The notes under the pieces: model-generated
Databases searched by the model: none
What the model was told of the DNA's origin: nothing
The model's input: only the letters and a program-made list of their open reading frames with translations
Translations under genes and position numbers: made by a program
NCBI RefSeq assembly: GCF_015074785.1
Contig: NZ_CP042464.1
Span: 2,291,001-2,355,000 of the forward strand
Direction of reading: 5' to 3'
Source: Segatella copri
Lineage (GTDB): Bacteria; Bacteroidota; Bacteroidia; Bacteroidales; Bacteroidaceae
DNA length: 64,000 bases
In this document: in pieces, positions 16,217 to 24,388 of the stretch
Numbering within the stretch: the first letter of the stretch is position 1
Layout of the letters: each line of letters begins with the position of its first letter

Positions 16217-17281
16217 ATGAGTAAGGAAGTAAAGATTTCAGTTATCAAGTTTGAAATGGTCAACGGTAAGAAGACCTATAAGTCGTTTACCTTTAAGTTG
16301 AATCCAAAGGAAATGGCAAAGTTCAAGACCGAGGCAACGGTGAAGAAAAAGGTGGCAGAATACGTAGCGAAAAGTGGCGTATATAAGCCTTCTGAACTTC
16401 AGAACTTAAAATACGACATGAAAGAGTTCCTGGAGGAATGGAAGAAGATGGTTCCTGTGGTGGAAGCTGAAGAGCTTGCGAAACTGGATAAGTCACCGAA
16501 TAATCTAGAGACTCGCGTTACCCCTCATCTCATCAGCCGTCTTGCCGCTGGTGAAATCTTTGTATTCGGCTCTAACGCCATGGGACATCATGATGGTGGT
16601 GCGGCAAAAACAGCCCTGGAGAAGTTCGGTGCTATCAGAGGACAGGGACATGGTTTGCAGGGAATGAGTTACGCCATCGATTCAATGAGTGGTATGGAAG
16701 CTATGAAAAAGGATGTGGATGAATTCATCGAGTTTGCCAAGAATCACCCTGACAAAACATTCTTTGTGACATTGATTGGTTGCGGTATCGCCGGATATTC
16801 TCCAGAAGAAATGGCTCCTCTGTTTGAAAGATGTTACGATCTTGAGAATGTGTGCCTTCCTTCTGAGTTCTGGGACATCATCGGATGGCCTAAGGTTCAG
16901 CAGCCACACTATGATCTCTTACGTTTCCTGGATGCTCAGGAGTTTGCCTATAACCAGGCTTTGAGAGAACTGAAGGAAGGACGAAAGCAAAGCCATTGGA
17001 TATGGTATATCTTTCCACAGCAGAAAGGACTCGGTCATAGCTACAACGCAAACTACTATGGTTTGGATGGCGAGGGTGAAGCCAGAGCCTATATTGAACA
17101 TGAAATTCTGGGTGAAAGACTCCGTGAATGCTGCAAGGCGCTCCTGCTTCACAAGGGTAAGGACATCGAATACATCATGGGAAGCGGAGTTGACGTGATG
17201 AAGCTCAACACCTCTATGAATCTCTTCAATAGAGTAAGTCCGAATGATGTGTTTGAGGAAGTATTGGATGTTTTCTTTTAA
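16217..17281 (+). CDS. A1S_2505-like plus DUF1810 fusion protein
   Basis: 354 residues in three parts. Residues 1-95 are a basic helical segment (KISVIKFEMVNGKKTYKSF). Residues about 100-225 (GEIFVFGSNAMGHHDGGAAKTA, GQGHGLQGMSYAI, FFVTLIGCGIAGYSPEEMAPLF) match the A1S_2505-type phage non-structural family. Residues about 230-354 (LLRFLDAQEFAYNQALRELKEGRKQSHWIWYIFPQ and DVMKLNTSMNLF) match DUF1810. Both domains have been linked by comparative genomics to nucleotide or ADP-ribose chemistry, but neither has a firm function that I can cite. The fusion in one chain is uncommon. Cytoplasmic; no signal peptide. Confidence 0.8.
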   Translation: MSKEVKISVIKFEMVNGKKTYKSFTFKLNPKEMAKFKTEATVKKKVAEYVAKSGVYKPSELQNLKYDMKEFLEEWKKMVPVVEAEELAKLDKSPNNLETRVTPHLISRLAAGEIFVFGSNAMGHHDGGAAKTALEKFGAIRGQGHGLQGMSYAIDSMSGMEAMKKDVDEFIEFAKNHPDKTFFVTLIGCGIAGYSPEEMAPLFERCYDLENVCLPSEFWDIIGWPKVQQPHYDLLRFLDAQEFAYNQALRELKEGRKQSHWIWYIFPQQKGLGHSYNANYYGLDGEGEARAYIEHEILGERLRECCKALLLHKGKDIEYIMGSGVDVMKLNTSMNLFNRVSPNDVFEEVLDVFF

Positions 17282-17518
17282 AAATAAAATAATGACAAAG
17301 GTGACGATTGGACGTTTTAGCGTATGAAGTATTTGGAAATGATGTAATCAAATTTCGCTCTTGTATGCTATTATTTAATGCACAATGTGAGAATAAAGAT
17401 AATCCTTTTAGAAAAGTTCTTATTAGAGAACATTGGTTATTTTAAACAATAAGACCAGGATATGTAAAGTTGTAACAAAAAAAGAAAATGGTAGTAACAA
17501 TCATAAAAATGTGACATA

Positions 17519-18508
17519 ATGAAAAAAATATTTTTTGCTGCATTCATAATGCTTATCGTAACAGTATTCTCTGCTTGCACTGCTAAACAACTTCCAGAAA
17601 GCACCATCAATCTTCAGTTGCAGAACTCTGTTGACAGCATTGTAAAGCAGGATATGAAGGAGTTTGCTGCTCAAGAAGGTATGGTAATCGTCATGGAGAC
17701 CTCCACAGGTAATCTCCGGGCAGTAGTAGGATGGAAGGAAGATAAAGGAAAAGTAGTAGAGGACACCACCCTACTCTCCAAGGCCCGTGAAACTTTCCTT
17801 TTCAGAGGGGCATCCCTTCTTGCTGTCCTGGAAACAGGAAATGTATCGCTGGATGATACTTTCAATACTTATACTGGTATTGATGTTATCGGACAGGATA
17901 CCATCTATGACCATAACTGGCGAAAAGGTGGATATGGAGAACTGACGCTTCTGCAGGGGCTGGCATACAATTCCAGTATTGCCATTGACAAGGCTGTAGA
18001 TGTGGCTTACCAAAATAAAGATGTTTTCTTGCAAAAGCTACAGCAAATGGGATTGGAGAAGGATTCTACTTTCAAAGGTTCCTGGCCTGTTTATGCTCTA
18101 GGCTTCCATCATAGAAGACCAACCAGCATGGTAAGTTTCTTCAATGCCATTGCCAATGGAGGAAAGATGGTTAGTCCAAAAATGCAGGAGGGTTCTGCCA
18201 TCGTAGTAGACTCTTTGATAGCCAAGAAGAAGAATATTGAATCTATGCAGAAAGCACTTAGATTCTTCGTCACAAACGGATTGGGCAAGAAGGCAGAATC
18301 AAAAATGGTCAATGTGGCTGGCATCTCAGGAAGTATCCATACGGAAGATGGCATCTATGCAGACTTCTGCGGCTACTTCCCTATCGAGAAACCGAAATAC
18401 ACGGTATTCGTCAGCTATAAGAGACCAGGGACACCAGCTCCTGGAGGAAACATGGCAGGAGAAACTTTCAGAAAGATAGCAGAGTTATTGGAAAAAAACA
18501 TCAAATAA
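17519..18508 (+). CDS. Penicillin-binding-protein-like lipoprotein lacking catalytic residues
   Basis: 329 residues. The N-terminus MKKIFFAAFIMLIVTVFSAC is a lipoprotein signal with lipobox. The rest follows the transpeptidase fold of FtsI-type PBPs: MVIVMETSTGNLRAVVGW, a long central region, GLAYNSSIAIDKA (SxN region) and VNVAGISGSIHT in place of the KTGT box. The SxxK position reads RGASLLAV, without the lysine, and the KTG lysine is gone, so it cannot work as an acyl-serine transferase. A structural, regulatory or beta-lactam-decoy role is possible. Followed 11 bp later by the next gene, likely as an operon. Confidence 0.7.
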   Translation: MKKIFFAAFIMLIVTVFSACTAKQLPESTINLQLQNSVDSIVKQDMKEFAAQEGMVIVMETSTGNLRAVVGWKEDKGKVVEDTTLLSKARETFLFRGASLLAVLETGNVSLDDTFNTYTGIDVIGQDTIYDHNWRKGGYGELTLLQGLAYNSSIAIDKAVDVAYQNKDVFLQKLQQMGLEKDSTFKGSWPVYALGFHHRRPTSMVSFFNAIANGGKMVSPKMQEGSAIVVDSLIAKKKNIESMQKALRFFVTNGLGKKAESKMVNVAGISGSIHTEDGIYADFCGYFPIEKPKYTVFVSYKRPGTPAPGGNMAGETFRKIAELLEKNIK

Positions 18509-18519
18509 AAACCATACAT

Positions 18520-19095
18520 ATGGAAACAATTATTTCAACAATTGTGATTGTAGCTTGTACTTATTTCTTTACTCGAAGAAAAGTAAAGCCAACAGAACAA
18601 GGGGCAGCCGGCAGCACACAACCTGAGGCTTCTGCAAACATACAGCAGGAAGAAAAGCAGGAAGAACCTCCACACACCAAGGATTTGTGCATAGAGCTAC
18701 TGAAGCAGTTAAACTGTGAGGTATCTGTTGAAGAAGAGGACGAAAACCGCTTATATTTTCAGTATCAGGGAGAACATTTCATCATTGATGCCACCAACGA
18801 GAGTTTCTTCATTGATATTTGGGATCCAAGGTGGTATATTGTTCCATTGGATGATCTAGAACAAATGTCCAATGTACGTAAGGCAATTAACACTATCAAC
18901 AGCTGGTGTGGAACAACTATTTTTTATACCATAGAAGAAGAAGGACAGAAATTTGTTCTCCATTCCAAACGCCAGTGCATTCTGACCAAGGAAATCCCTC
19001 ATGTGAAAGAATACCTAATGGCGCTATTGAATGATTTTTTCACAGTTCATAACAGGCTGCGTGAAGAAATCGTTCCACAAAATACAGAGAACTGA
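18520..19095 (+). CDS. Hypothetical single-span membrane protein with YbjN-like soluble domain
   Basis: 191 residues: one N-terminal helix (ETIISTIVIVACTYFF) followed by a positively charged stop-transfer (TRRKVK), a low-complexity Gln/Glu-rich linker to residue 55, then a soluble domain of about 130 residues (CIELLKQLNCEVSVEEEDENRLYFQYQGEHFIIDA). That pattern resembles the YbjN/secretion-chaperone-like fold, but the assignment is weak. It is 11 bp downstream of the PBP-like lipoprotein and should be co-transcribed. It would face the cytoplasm or periplasm depending on orientation of the single helix. Confidence 0.5.
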   Translation: METIISTIVIVACTYFFTRRKVKPTEQGAAGSTQPEASANIQQEEKQEEPPHTKDLCIELLKQLNCEVSVEEEDENRLYFQYQGEHFIIDATNESFFIDIWDPRWYIVPLDDLEQMSNVRKAINTINSWCGTTIFYTIEEEGQKFVLHSKRQCILTKEIPHVKEYLMALLNDFFTVHNRLREEIVPQNTEN

Positions 19096-19125
19096 GATAT
19101 CCTATGGTAAGGCAAATATTTTATT

Positions 19126-19831
19126 TATAATTTTGTCGCAAATGTTCTGTAATAACCATACAGTACCCAGAATACAAAGCAAACTATCATCACTCTACAG
19201 TTCAGTTATCTAAGAACTGGTAAGATCTATTCTTAGGGTATGCCCCTATTAGGTGTACCCTACAGAATGGACTGCTCGTAAGCAAGCATACCTAAAACGA
19301 AAGAACTCCCCATAATTGTGCCAAAGCAGAACCCTTCAAGAACCTCAAGCAAGTAAAAAAGAAAGAATCTTTGGCCAGATGTAAGAGTATGAACACTACA
19401 CCTACTTAATTGAGAAGTGACAAAGCTCTTTCACAAACCAAAGGTAGAAAGGCGCAGCTACCATCGTACCCCCTAGGCTGCCTTTCGTTGGAGCAGGTGC
19501 TGTCGCTCCAAACCTTTCTTTTATGCAGTTGGCATTTCTGCGCAATCTCATTCATTGCGAATATCCAACTGCCATGCAAAACATTGGCGGTAAAAATGAG
19601 AACGTAGCTATGACCCTCTCCCTCAATCCAACACTTTCGCAATTGCAAAGTTATATTTTTCCATTGAAATCCCAACACATTGAAGCGTTAATCTTTTGTA
19701 ATATTTGAATATTCCTTTTGGATTATATCAATTTATCTCTACATTTAAAAGAAAAACACCATCGACATTAAGCTATAGTGGAATTATCGAACAGGAATCA
19801 TCCCTTGTTGTAATGGCCGATGGTATCGTAC
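19126..19831 (+). repeat. Copy 2 of the array-2 trailer block, ending in a relic CRISPR repeat
   Basis: No gene. Homologous to 12513-13160 over its full length, with insertions. The AGGGTA...TACCCT hairpin (about 19235-19262), the GGCCAGATGTAAGAGTATGA stretch (starting 19373) and the GCAGTTGG...CCAACTGC stem are kept, the last now with an extra inner stem CGCAAT/ATTGCG. It ends at a single decayed repeat, so the array once attached here has been lost. Confidence 0.85.
19795..19831 (-). CRISPR. Solitary degenerate CRISPR repeat
   Basis: This 37-bp segment ends CCGATGGTATCGTAC and contains CCCTTGTTGTAATGG, corresponding to the terminal repeat of arrays 1-3 with several substitutions. No spacer, further repeat or leader follows; the adjacent 653-residue gene ends 17 bp away. 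Confidence 0.75.
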
Positions 19832-19848
19832 TTTACAGTAATGAGAAG

Positions 19849-21810
19849 TTAAGTAGAATGATCTACCAAAAAATATACGTGTCCCTCTACGTCATATTTA
19901 AACCGATGCCTTGCATCCAGTCTCATGCTAGCTTCAATGGACGATTTCGTTGAATTTGGGAAAAACACCTTCACTTGCTGATAAATTTCGCTAAGAAGCA
20001 ATGGCTTACCGGCCAGAGACAACACCTCATAAATTTTGTCTACCATCGTCCCCCAATAGATATGCTCCCAAGACGCCAACCCATAGTAGCCTGACAATCC
20101 AATGGATTTCACTTCCTTCATTTTAAGCAAATAAACGCGGATGGTATTAACCGTAAGATGACGATAAGTAGGACACCTTCTTAGAAAAATGTCTCTAATT
20201 TCCTCCGCTCTCATAGGTTTACCTCTTTCTTTCAGTATATCCAGTAGCTCATAAGTAACGGAGATTTTGTTTCTTTCAGCCACAAAACCACCTTCACGAT
20301 CCACTTTCAATCCAAAGATATCCAACATCAGATAAGTAAAGAAAGAAATGAAATGCTCCTTACCACCTAATTTCTGAATATCCAACTCCTTTAAAAACAT
20401 ACTAGCCTGATAATGCTCATCCTTGAAACGAGTGGTAGCCAACAGTTCTTTCATCTTCTCAACCAGCTTGGCTATTTCTTTTGTATCAAACAGACATGCA
20501 TTAACCAATATAAATCTATCTTGATAATTGTACTTTCGAAACTGCTTATTTAAAGGATAGCAAGAATTTCTCAAAAATACCAGTTCCATCAGCCCAATGA
20601 CATCCTGCAAATGCTCTTTTTCCAAGATATTCTTACAAATAGGCGAATAGAATCCAATAAACGGCATTTCATACAAAAAGTCGTAATATTTCCAATGTTC
20701 ATCCTGTGTAATTGGTTCAGTATTCTCCCCTATAGGGAAAAAAAGATACTTCTTAAGTTTATATGATTTTATATTGTAGGCTTTCATTAACTCCTGAAGA
20801 GTTCTTCTTTCTGTCCCGATTCCTCTATATTCTAAGAAAAAACACCTTCTTTCATTCCACATTCCACTATTCAGATAATCCGTAAAAAGAGTGAACATCG
20901 GATAATAACCATTTGCCCGATGAAAATCAATCACAAAGGATACCTTTTTATCCGTCATGAATGGAAACAATCCTATTGTGCATAAACAGGTATGTTCAAA
21001 GTCTATGGATGTATATGCCTCTACAAGAAAATCAAGCAAAGAAAACGGATAATGATCGTTCAAGGAATGTTCAAGTTTATATTCAATGTCAAAACGATAT
21101 AATTTATTAAAGCTATGATATGTCCATGATTGGAACATTTCAACTTCATATGTCAATCTATCCTCTACGAAAGGAAATATTTGGACAAAATCTAGCCCTT
21201 TAAAGTTCTTTTTAAAGACAGCATAATGCAATTCCAACAAGAACCTGTTCTTATTAGAAAGACGAGAATAAAGTAACGTTCCCAATGCATCTTTACCCAC
21301 CTTATGCATATATTGCTTAGCATTATCTTGAACATAAAAACTAAACTCGTTATGAAGATCATGCATCAAATATTCCAGACAAAGTAAGAAAACATATAGG
21401 CATGAAGCTGCCCTAGGATAATTATCCACCATCGACATTAAGTGAGATCCCTTCATACAAATGAACTTCAGTATATCTAACGAAGAAGGGAATATTGCCT
21501 GAAATTCCTTGCTATCTTCAGCATTCTCACATAAATGAGCATAACAGATGACCATCTTTTGCATGATTTCATCACCACAAAATTGCTTTACCTCCAAAAG
21601 AGGATCTTGAGAATTAATCGTAGCAAAAACATGCTCTACATCATTGATAACCTTCAATCCTATCCCTGGTATTGCCCACAACTTTTTTATCCCCATAGCC
21701 TGAATGTCTCCAACAGTGAACAGTGAAAGAGCCCACAGTTTGTTGTAAGTAAACGTTGTTATCAGCTTATCGCCTAATAATCTGTATATCGATGTATCAA
21801 TAGTATACAT
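19849..21810 (-). CDS. Large hypothetical protein with HhH-like N-terminus and winged-helix C-terminus
   Basis: 653 residues. The N-terminal 50 (LWALSLFTVGDIQAMGIKKLWAIPGIGLKVINDV) look like a helix-hairpin-helix of the RNA polymerase alpha-CTD kind. The C-terminal 150 contain two repeats of winged-helix type (VTYELLDILKERGKPMRAEEIRDIF and MVDKIYEVLSLAGKPLLLSEIYQQV), as in HARE-HTH or RNA polymerase delta-like domains. The roughly 400 residues between are helical, aromatic-rich and unrecognised. It is probably a DNA-binding or transcription-linked protein. It is AT-richer than its neighbours and stands alone on the minus strand between the relic repeat and array 3. Confidence 0.6.
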   Translation of the reverse strand: MYTIDTSIYRLLGDKLITTFTYNKLWALSLFTVGDIQAMGIKKLWAIPGIGLKVINDVEHVFATINSQDPLLEVKQFCGDEIMQKMVICYAHLCENAEDSKEFQAIFPSSLDILKFICMKGSHLMSMVDNYPRAASCLYVFLLCLEYLMHDLHNEFSFYVQDNAKQYMHKVGKDALGTLLYSRLSNKNRFLLELHYAVFKKNFKGLDFVQIFPFVEDRLTYEVEMFQSWTYHSFNKLYRFDIEYKLEHSLNDHYPFSLLDFLVEAYTSIDFEHTCLCTIGLFPFMTDKKVSFVIDFHRANGYYPMFTLFTDYLNSGMWNERRCFFLEYRGIGTERRTLQELMKAYNIKSYKLKKYLFFPIGENTEPITQDEHWKYYDFLYEMPFIGFYSPICKNILEKEHLQDVIGLMELVFLRNSCYPLNKQFRKYNYQDRFILVNACLFDTKEIAKLVEKMKELLATTRFKDEHYQASMFLKELDIQKLGGKEHFISFFTYLMLDIFGLKVDREGGFVAERNKISVTYELLDILKERGKPMRAEEIRDIFLRRCPTYRHLTVNTIRVYLLKMKEVKSIGLSGYYGLASWEHIYWGTMVDKIYEVLSLAGKPLLLSEIYQQVKVFFPNSTKSSIEASMRLDARHRFKYDVEGHVYFLVDHST

Positions 21811-21905
21811 AATTCTTTTTTATATTTCATTGTTCTTGAATTTCTTGACATAGAAACCATCAAAGAAACTCACATAGTTAACAGTAAAAGTCCATATAAA
21901 ACAGT

Positions 21906-22148
21906 TTAATCTTTCTTGTCAAACATAGAATACATAGCTACCAGAAACACGTTCCTCACTTCAGAATTATCTGACTTAAGCCAAATACCATCCTTGCTAG
22001 CCACATAAACAGCCAACACCATAAGAAGAAAAGAGTACAAGCAGTTAAGCCCAACCTGAGCAGATGTCAAAGCAGCACCAACCCAGAGCAAAGGGATTAC
22101 CAGAACATTTCGCCTGTTTAACCATTCATTGAAAATATATCTATTCAT
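21906..22148 (-). CDS. Small membrane protein
   Basis: 80 residues from ATG 22148 (MNRYIFNEWLNRRNVLVI); the frame extends further upstream to 22184, but that start would overlap the promoter boxes. Two hydrophobic segments (VLVIPLLWVGAALTSA and LNCLYSFLLMVLAVYVA) suggest a helical hairpin in the inner membrane. On the minus strand, TACTTTTG and TACCTTTG boxes lie near 22177-22192. Family unknown; it is about 95 bp upstream of the 653-residue gene on the same strand and may share its transcript. Confidence 0.5.
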   Translation of the reverse strand: MNRYIFNEWLNRRNVLVIPLLWVGAALTSAQVGLNCLYSFLLMVLAVYVASKDGIWLKSDNSEVRNVFLVAMYSMFDKKD

Positions 22149-22364
22149 TATTATAAGTTTAAGCACTTTTATACAAAGGTACAAAAGTATTAAAAATATA
22201 ATAGAATACCAACTTTTCGTTAGGAATTTTACTGATAATTCCTCAAAATACTTGAAAATGAGGCCATTTCTTTAAAAGAAATCTATTTCAGTACCCCCTT
22301 AAAAAGTATCTCTAAGAAAAAAGCACGTTGAACTGTCCACAAGTCTTTAGCACGTAGGCAGTTC

Positions 22365-23216
22365 AAATTAATCCTTGTTGTAGTGGACAATGGTCTCGTA
22401 CTAACTTCATTGGAAGAAATGAAGTTTGCATGTAACAATGCGTCTTAATCCTTGTTGTAGTGGAAGATGGTCTCGTACGTCAGGTAAACCATTCAGCAAT
22501 GTCTGCCTCACAGATGTCTTAATCCTTGTTGTAGTGGACAATGGTCTCGTACAGTGTGATGAAGAATGTTGTCATTGATTGGTATAATCTGTCTTAATCC
22601 TTATTGTAGTGGACAATGGTCTAGTACCAATTCCTGCCAACATGATGACAGGGCAGGCAGCACAGTCTTAATCTTTATTGTAGTGGACAATGGTCTCGTA
22701 CAGATAATAAACATGTTTTACAATTTAATTAATTAAAGTCTTAATCCTTGTTGTAGTGGACAATGGTCTAGTACTCAAGCTGGTTTTCCATAACGATTTG
22801 CGCTATATGAAGTCTTAATCCTTGTTGTAGTGGACAATGGTCTCGTACATAGATAATCCTAATTTTAGAGATATTCTTGATACAATGTCTTAATCCTTAT
22901 TGTAGTGGACAATGGTCTCGTACTTTGGTGATGCCTTTGCACGCTTTCTATTTCTCTGGGTCTTAATCCTTATTGTAGTGGACAATGGTCTCGTACAGTT
23001 CACTAAGCTGGACTATATGTGCAAATACGAGTCTTAATCCTTATTGTAGTGGACAATGGTCTCGTACTCCACTTGGATTTCCCTCTTTCTTTATTATTAA
23101 TTTTGTCTTAATCCTTATTGTAGTGGACAATGGTCTCGTACTTCTGTCACTATTGAACGTTATGAAGATGGCGACACTTGTCTTAATCCTTATTGTAGTG
23201 GACAATGGTCTCGTAC
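22365..23216 (-). CRISPR. CRISPR array 3, 12 repeats and 11 spacers
   Basis: Same repeat family, starts 22365, 22442, 22516, 22591, 22665, 22738, 22812, 22887, 22960, 23031, 23105 and 23180. The leftmost repeat begins AAATTAATCC (degenerate trailer end). The five leader-side repeats all read CCTTATTG where arrays 1 and 2 have CCTTGTTG, so this array has been growing from its own variant repeat. Two repeats read TCTAGTAC at the right end. Leader at 23217. Confidence 0.98.
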
Positions 23217-23372
23217 CAACCTTATAAGACTATACTGATTATCAGTAAGTTAAAGAACTTTACTAAAGAAATATTAACTTTTCTTAACCGAAAATTAACT
23301 ATTCCTTAGCGGGTGCAAAGGTACGACTTTTTTCTGAGATATGCAAGCCAATTATTCTTAAATATTTAGGCC
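23217..23372 (-). promoter_or_regulatory. Leader of array 3 with pre-crRNA promoter
   Basis: Homologous to the other two leaders. Minus-strand -7 box TACCTTTGCA at 23314-23323, 97 bp from the last repeat, and palindrome TACTGAT-T-ATCAGTA at 23233-23247. Homology stops near ATTTAGGCC. Confidence 0.9.
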
Positions 23373-23567
23373 TTCTAGACCTCACAATTTAGTGTTGTTA
23401 ACAACAAATCAAAGAGTTAACCCAAAAAGCACTCTTCAGCATAAAAGTAAACTACACCATCACAATATCATAAACCAACAAATCAAACTACAAAAAACTA
23501 TTCCTCACATATATATAATAAGGTATTATATGCACCCTAAACAACAAAAAACAGGAAAAATGAGCCA

Positions 23568-23604
23568 GTGAAATATCATTTCACGATGTTCTCCTACCTT
23601 TGCA
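23568..23604 (+). promoter_or_regulatory. Palindrome-type promoter P5 (no gene of its own)
   Basis: GTGAAATATCATTTCAC (23568-23584), 10 nt, TACCTTTGCA (23595-23604), followed by the conserved 5' UTR hairpin CGCTA/TAGCG (23622-23643). About 70 nt after the hairpin, promoter P6 begins; no open frame lies between, so the gene that P5 once served appears to be lost. Confidence 0.75.
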
Positions 23605-23714
23605 CCCAGAAAAACCAAAGCCGCTATGGTTAAGTTGTTAGCGACACAGTTGTATCCATTCATAAAAATGGCATAAAACAAAAGAAAGTAGCAAAAAAAG
23701 GGAAAATTGAGTGA

Positions 23715-23751
23715 GTGAAATACCATTTCAAACTCCCACAGTACTTTTGCA
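23715..23751 (+). promoter_or_regulatory. Palindrome-type promoter P6 of the PRTase-DprA-HAD operon
   Basis: GTGAAATACCATTTCAA (23715-23731), 10 nt, TACTTTTGCA (23742-23751). The first phosphoribosyltransferase ATG is 45 nt further. The palindrome variant (ACC centre, CAA end) is the same type as at the cas1 promoter P1. Confidence 0.78.
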
Positions 23752-23796
23752 AACGAAAACAGGAACAAGAAGTTAAACCCATTAAAATTAAAGAAT

Positions 23797-24333
23797 ATGA
23801 ATTACGAATATCGCTACCTCATGGAATACCTCCCAAAGAGATACTCCGCAACAATGAAACAAGAGAATGACAGAGAAGTTATCTACGACTTCAAAAACGG
23901 CTACTGCAGCCTTAGCTTGATGAACACAATCGTAGAATGCATCAAGGAAATGAAAAACGAAATAGGTGGCTACAACTGGAGAGTATGCTTCATACCAGCA
24001 TCCACACACCACAAGACAGCTTGCCGCTACCAAAAGCTCGCAGCCTTCATCGAGAAGGAAACAGGAATTGCCTGCGACTACCATACCATCCTGCCAATCC
24101 TGGACCAGGAATCAGGCCACATCACAGGCAAGAAGACAAACCCGGCAGAGAACTTCAACATCAAGACAAGCGACGTTGCCGGCAAAAACATCATCCTCAT
24201 AGATGACATCATCACAAGAGGCATGACATTCATGCAGACAACCGATAAGCTCATCAGAAATGGTGCGAACATGGTAAGAGGACTCTTCCTCGCCAAAACA
24301 ATCAATCCAGACTGGGTAAGACATTCAGCATAG
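23797..24333 (+). CDS. Phosphoribosyltransferase-family protein, paralogue 1
   Basis: 178 residues. The PRPP-binding loop of type I phosphoribosyltransferases is clear: NIILIDDIITRGMT with Asp136/Asp137. Upstream is WRVCFIPASTHHKTACRYQKLA, similar to the ComF-type pattern. No N-terminal zinc ribbon is present. Substrate unknown. It is the first gene after promoter P6; a second paralogue, a DprA-like gene and a HAD gene follow on the same strand, suggesting a pathway that combines ribosyl transfer, nucleotide or DNA handling, and dephosphorylation. Confidence 0.8.
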   Translation: MNYEYRYLMEYLPKRYSATMKQENDREVIYDFKNGYCSLSLMNTIVECIKEMKNEIGGYNWRVCFIPASTHHKTACRYQKLAAFIEKETGIACDYHTILPILDQESGHITGKKTNPAENFNIKTSDVAGKNIILIDDIITRGMTFMQTTDKLIRNGANMVRGLFLAKTINPDWVRHSA

Positions 24334-24388
24334 CCCATCAGAAAACAACATAGATTAAAACATATAAAAATCATAAAAAATAATCAGT

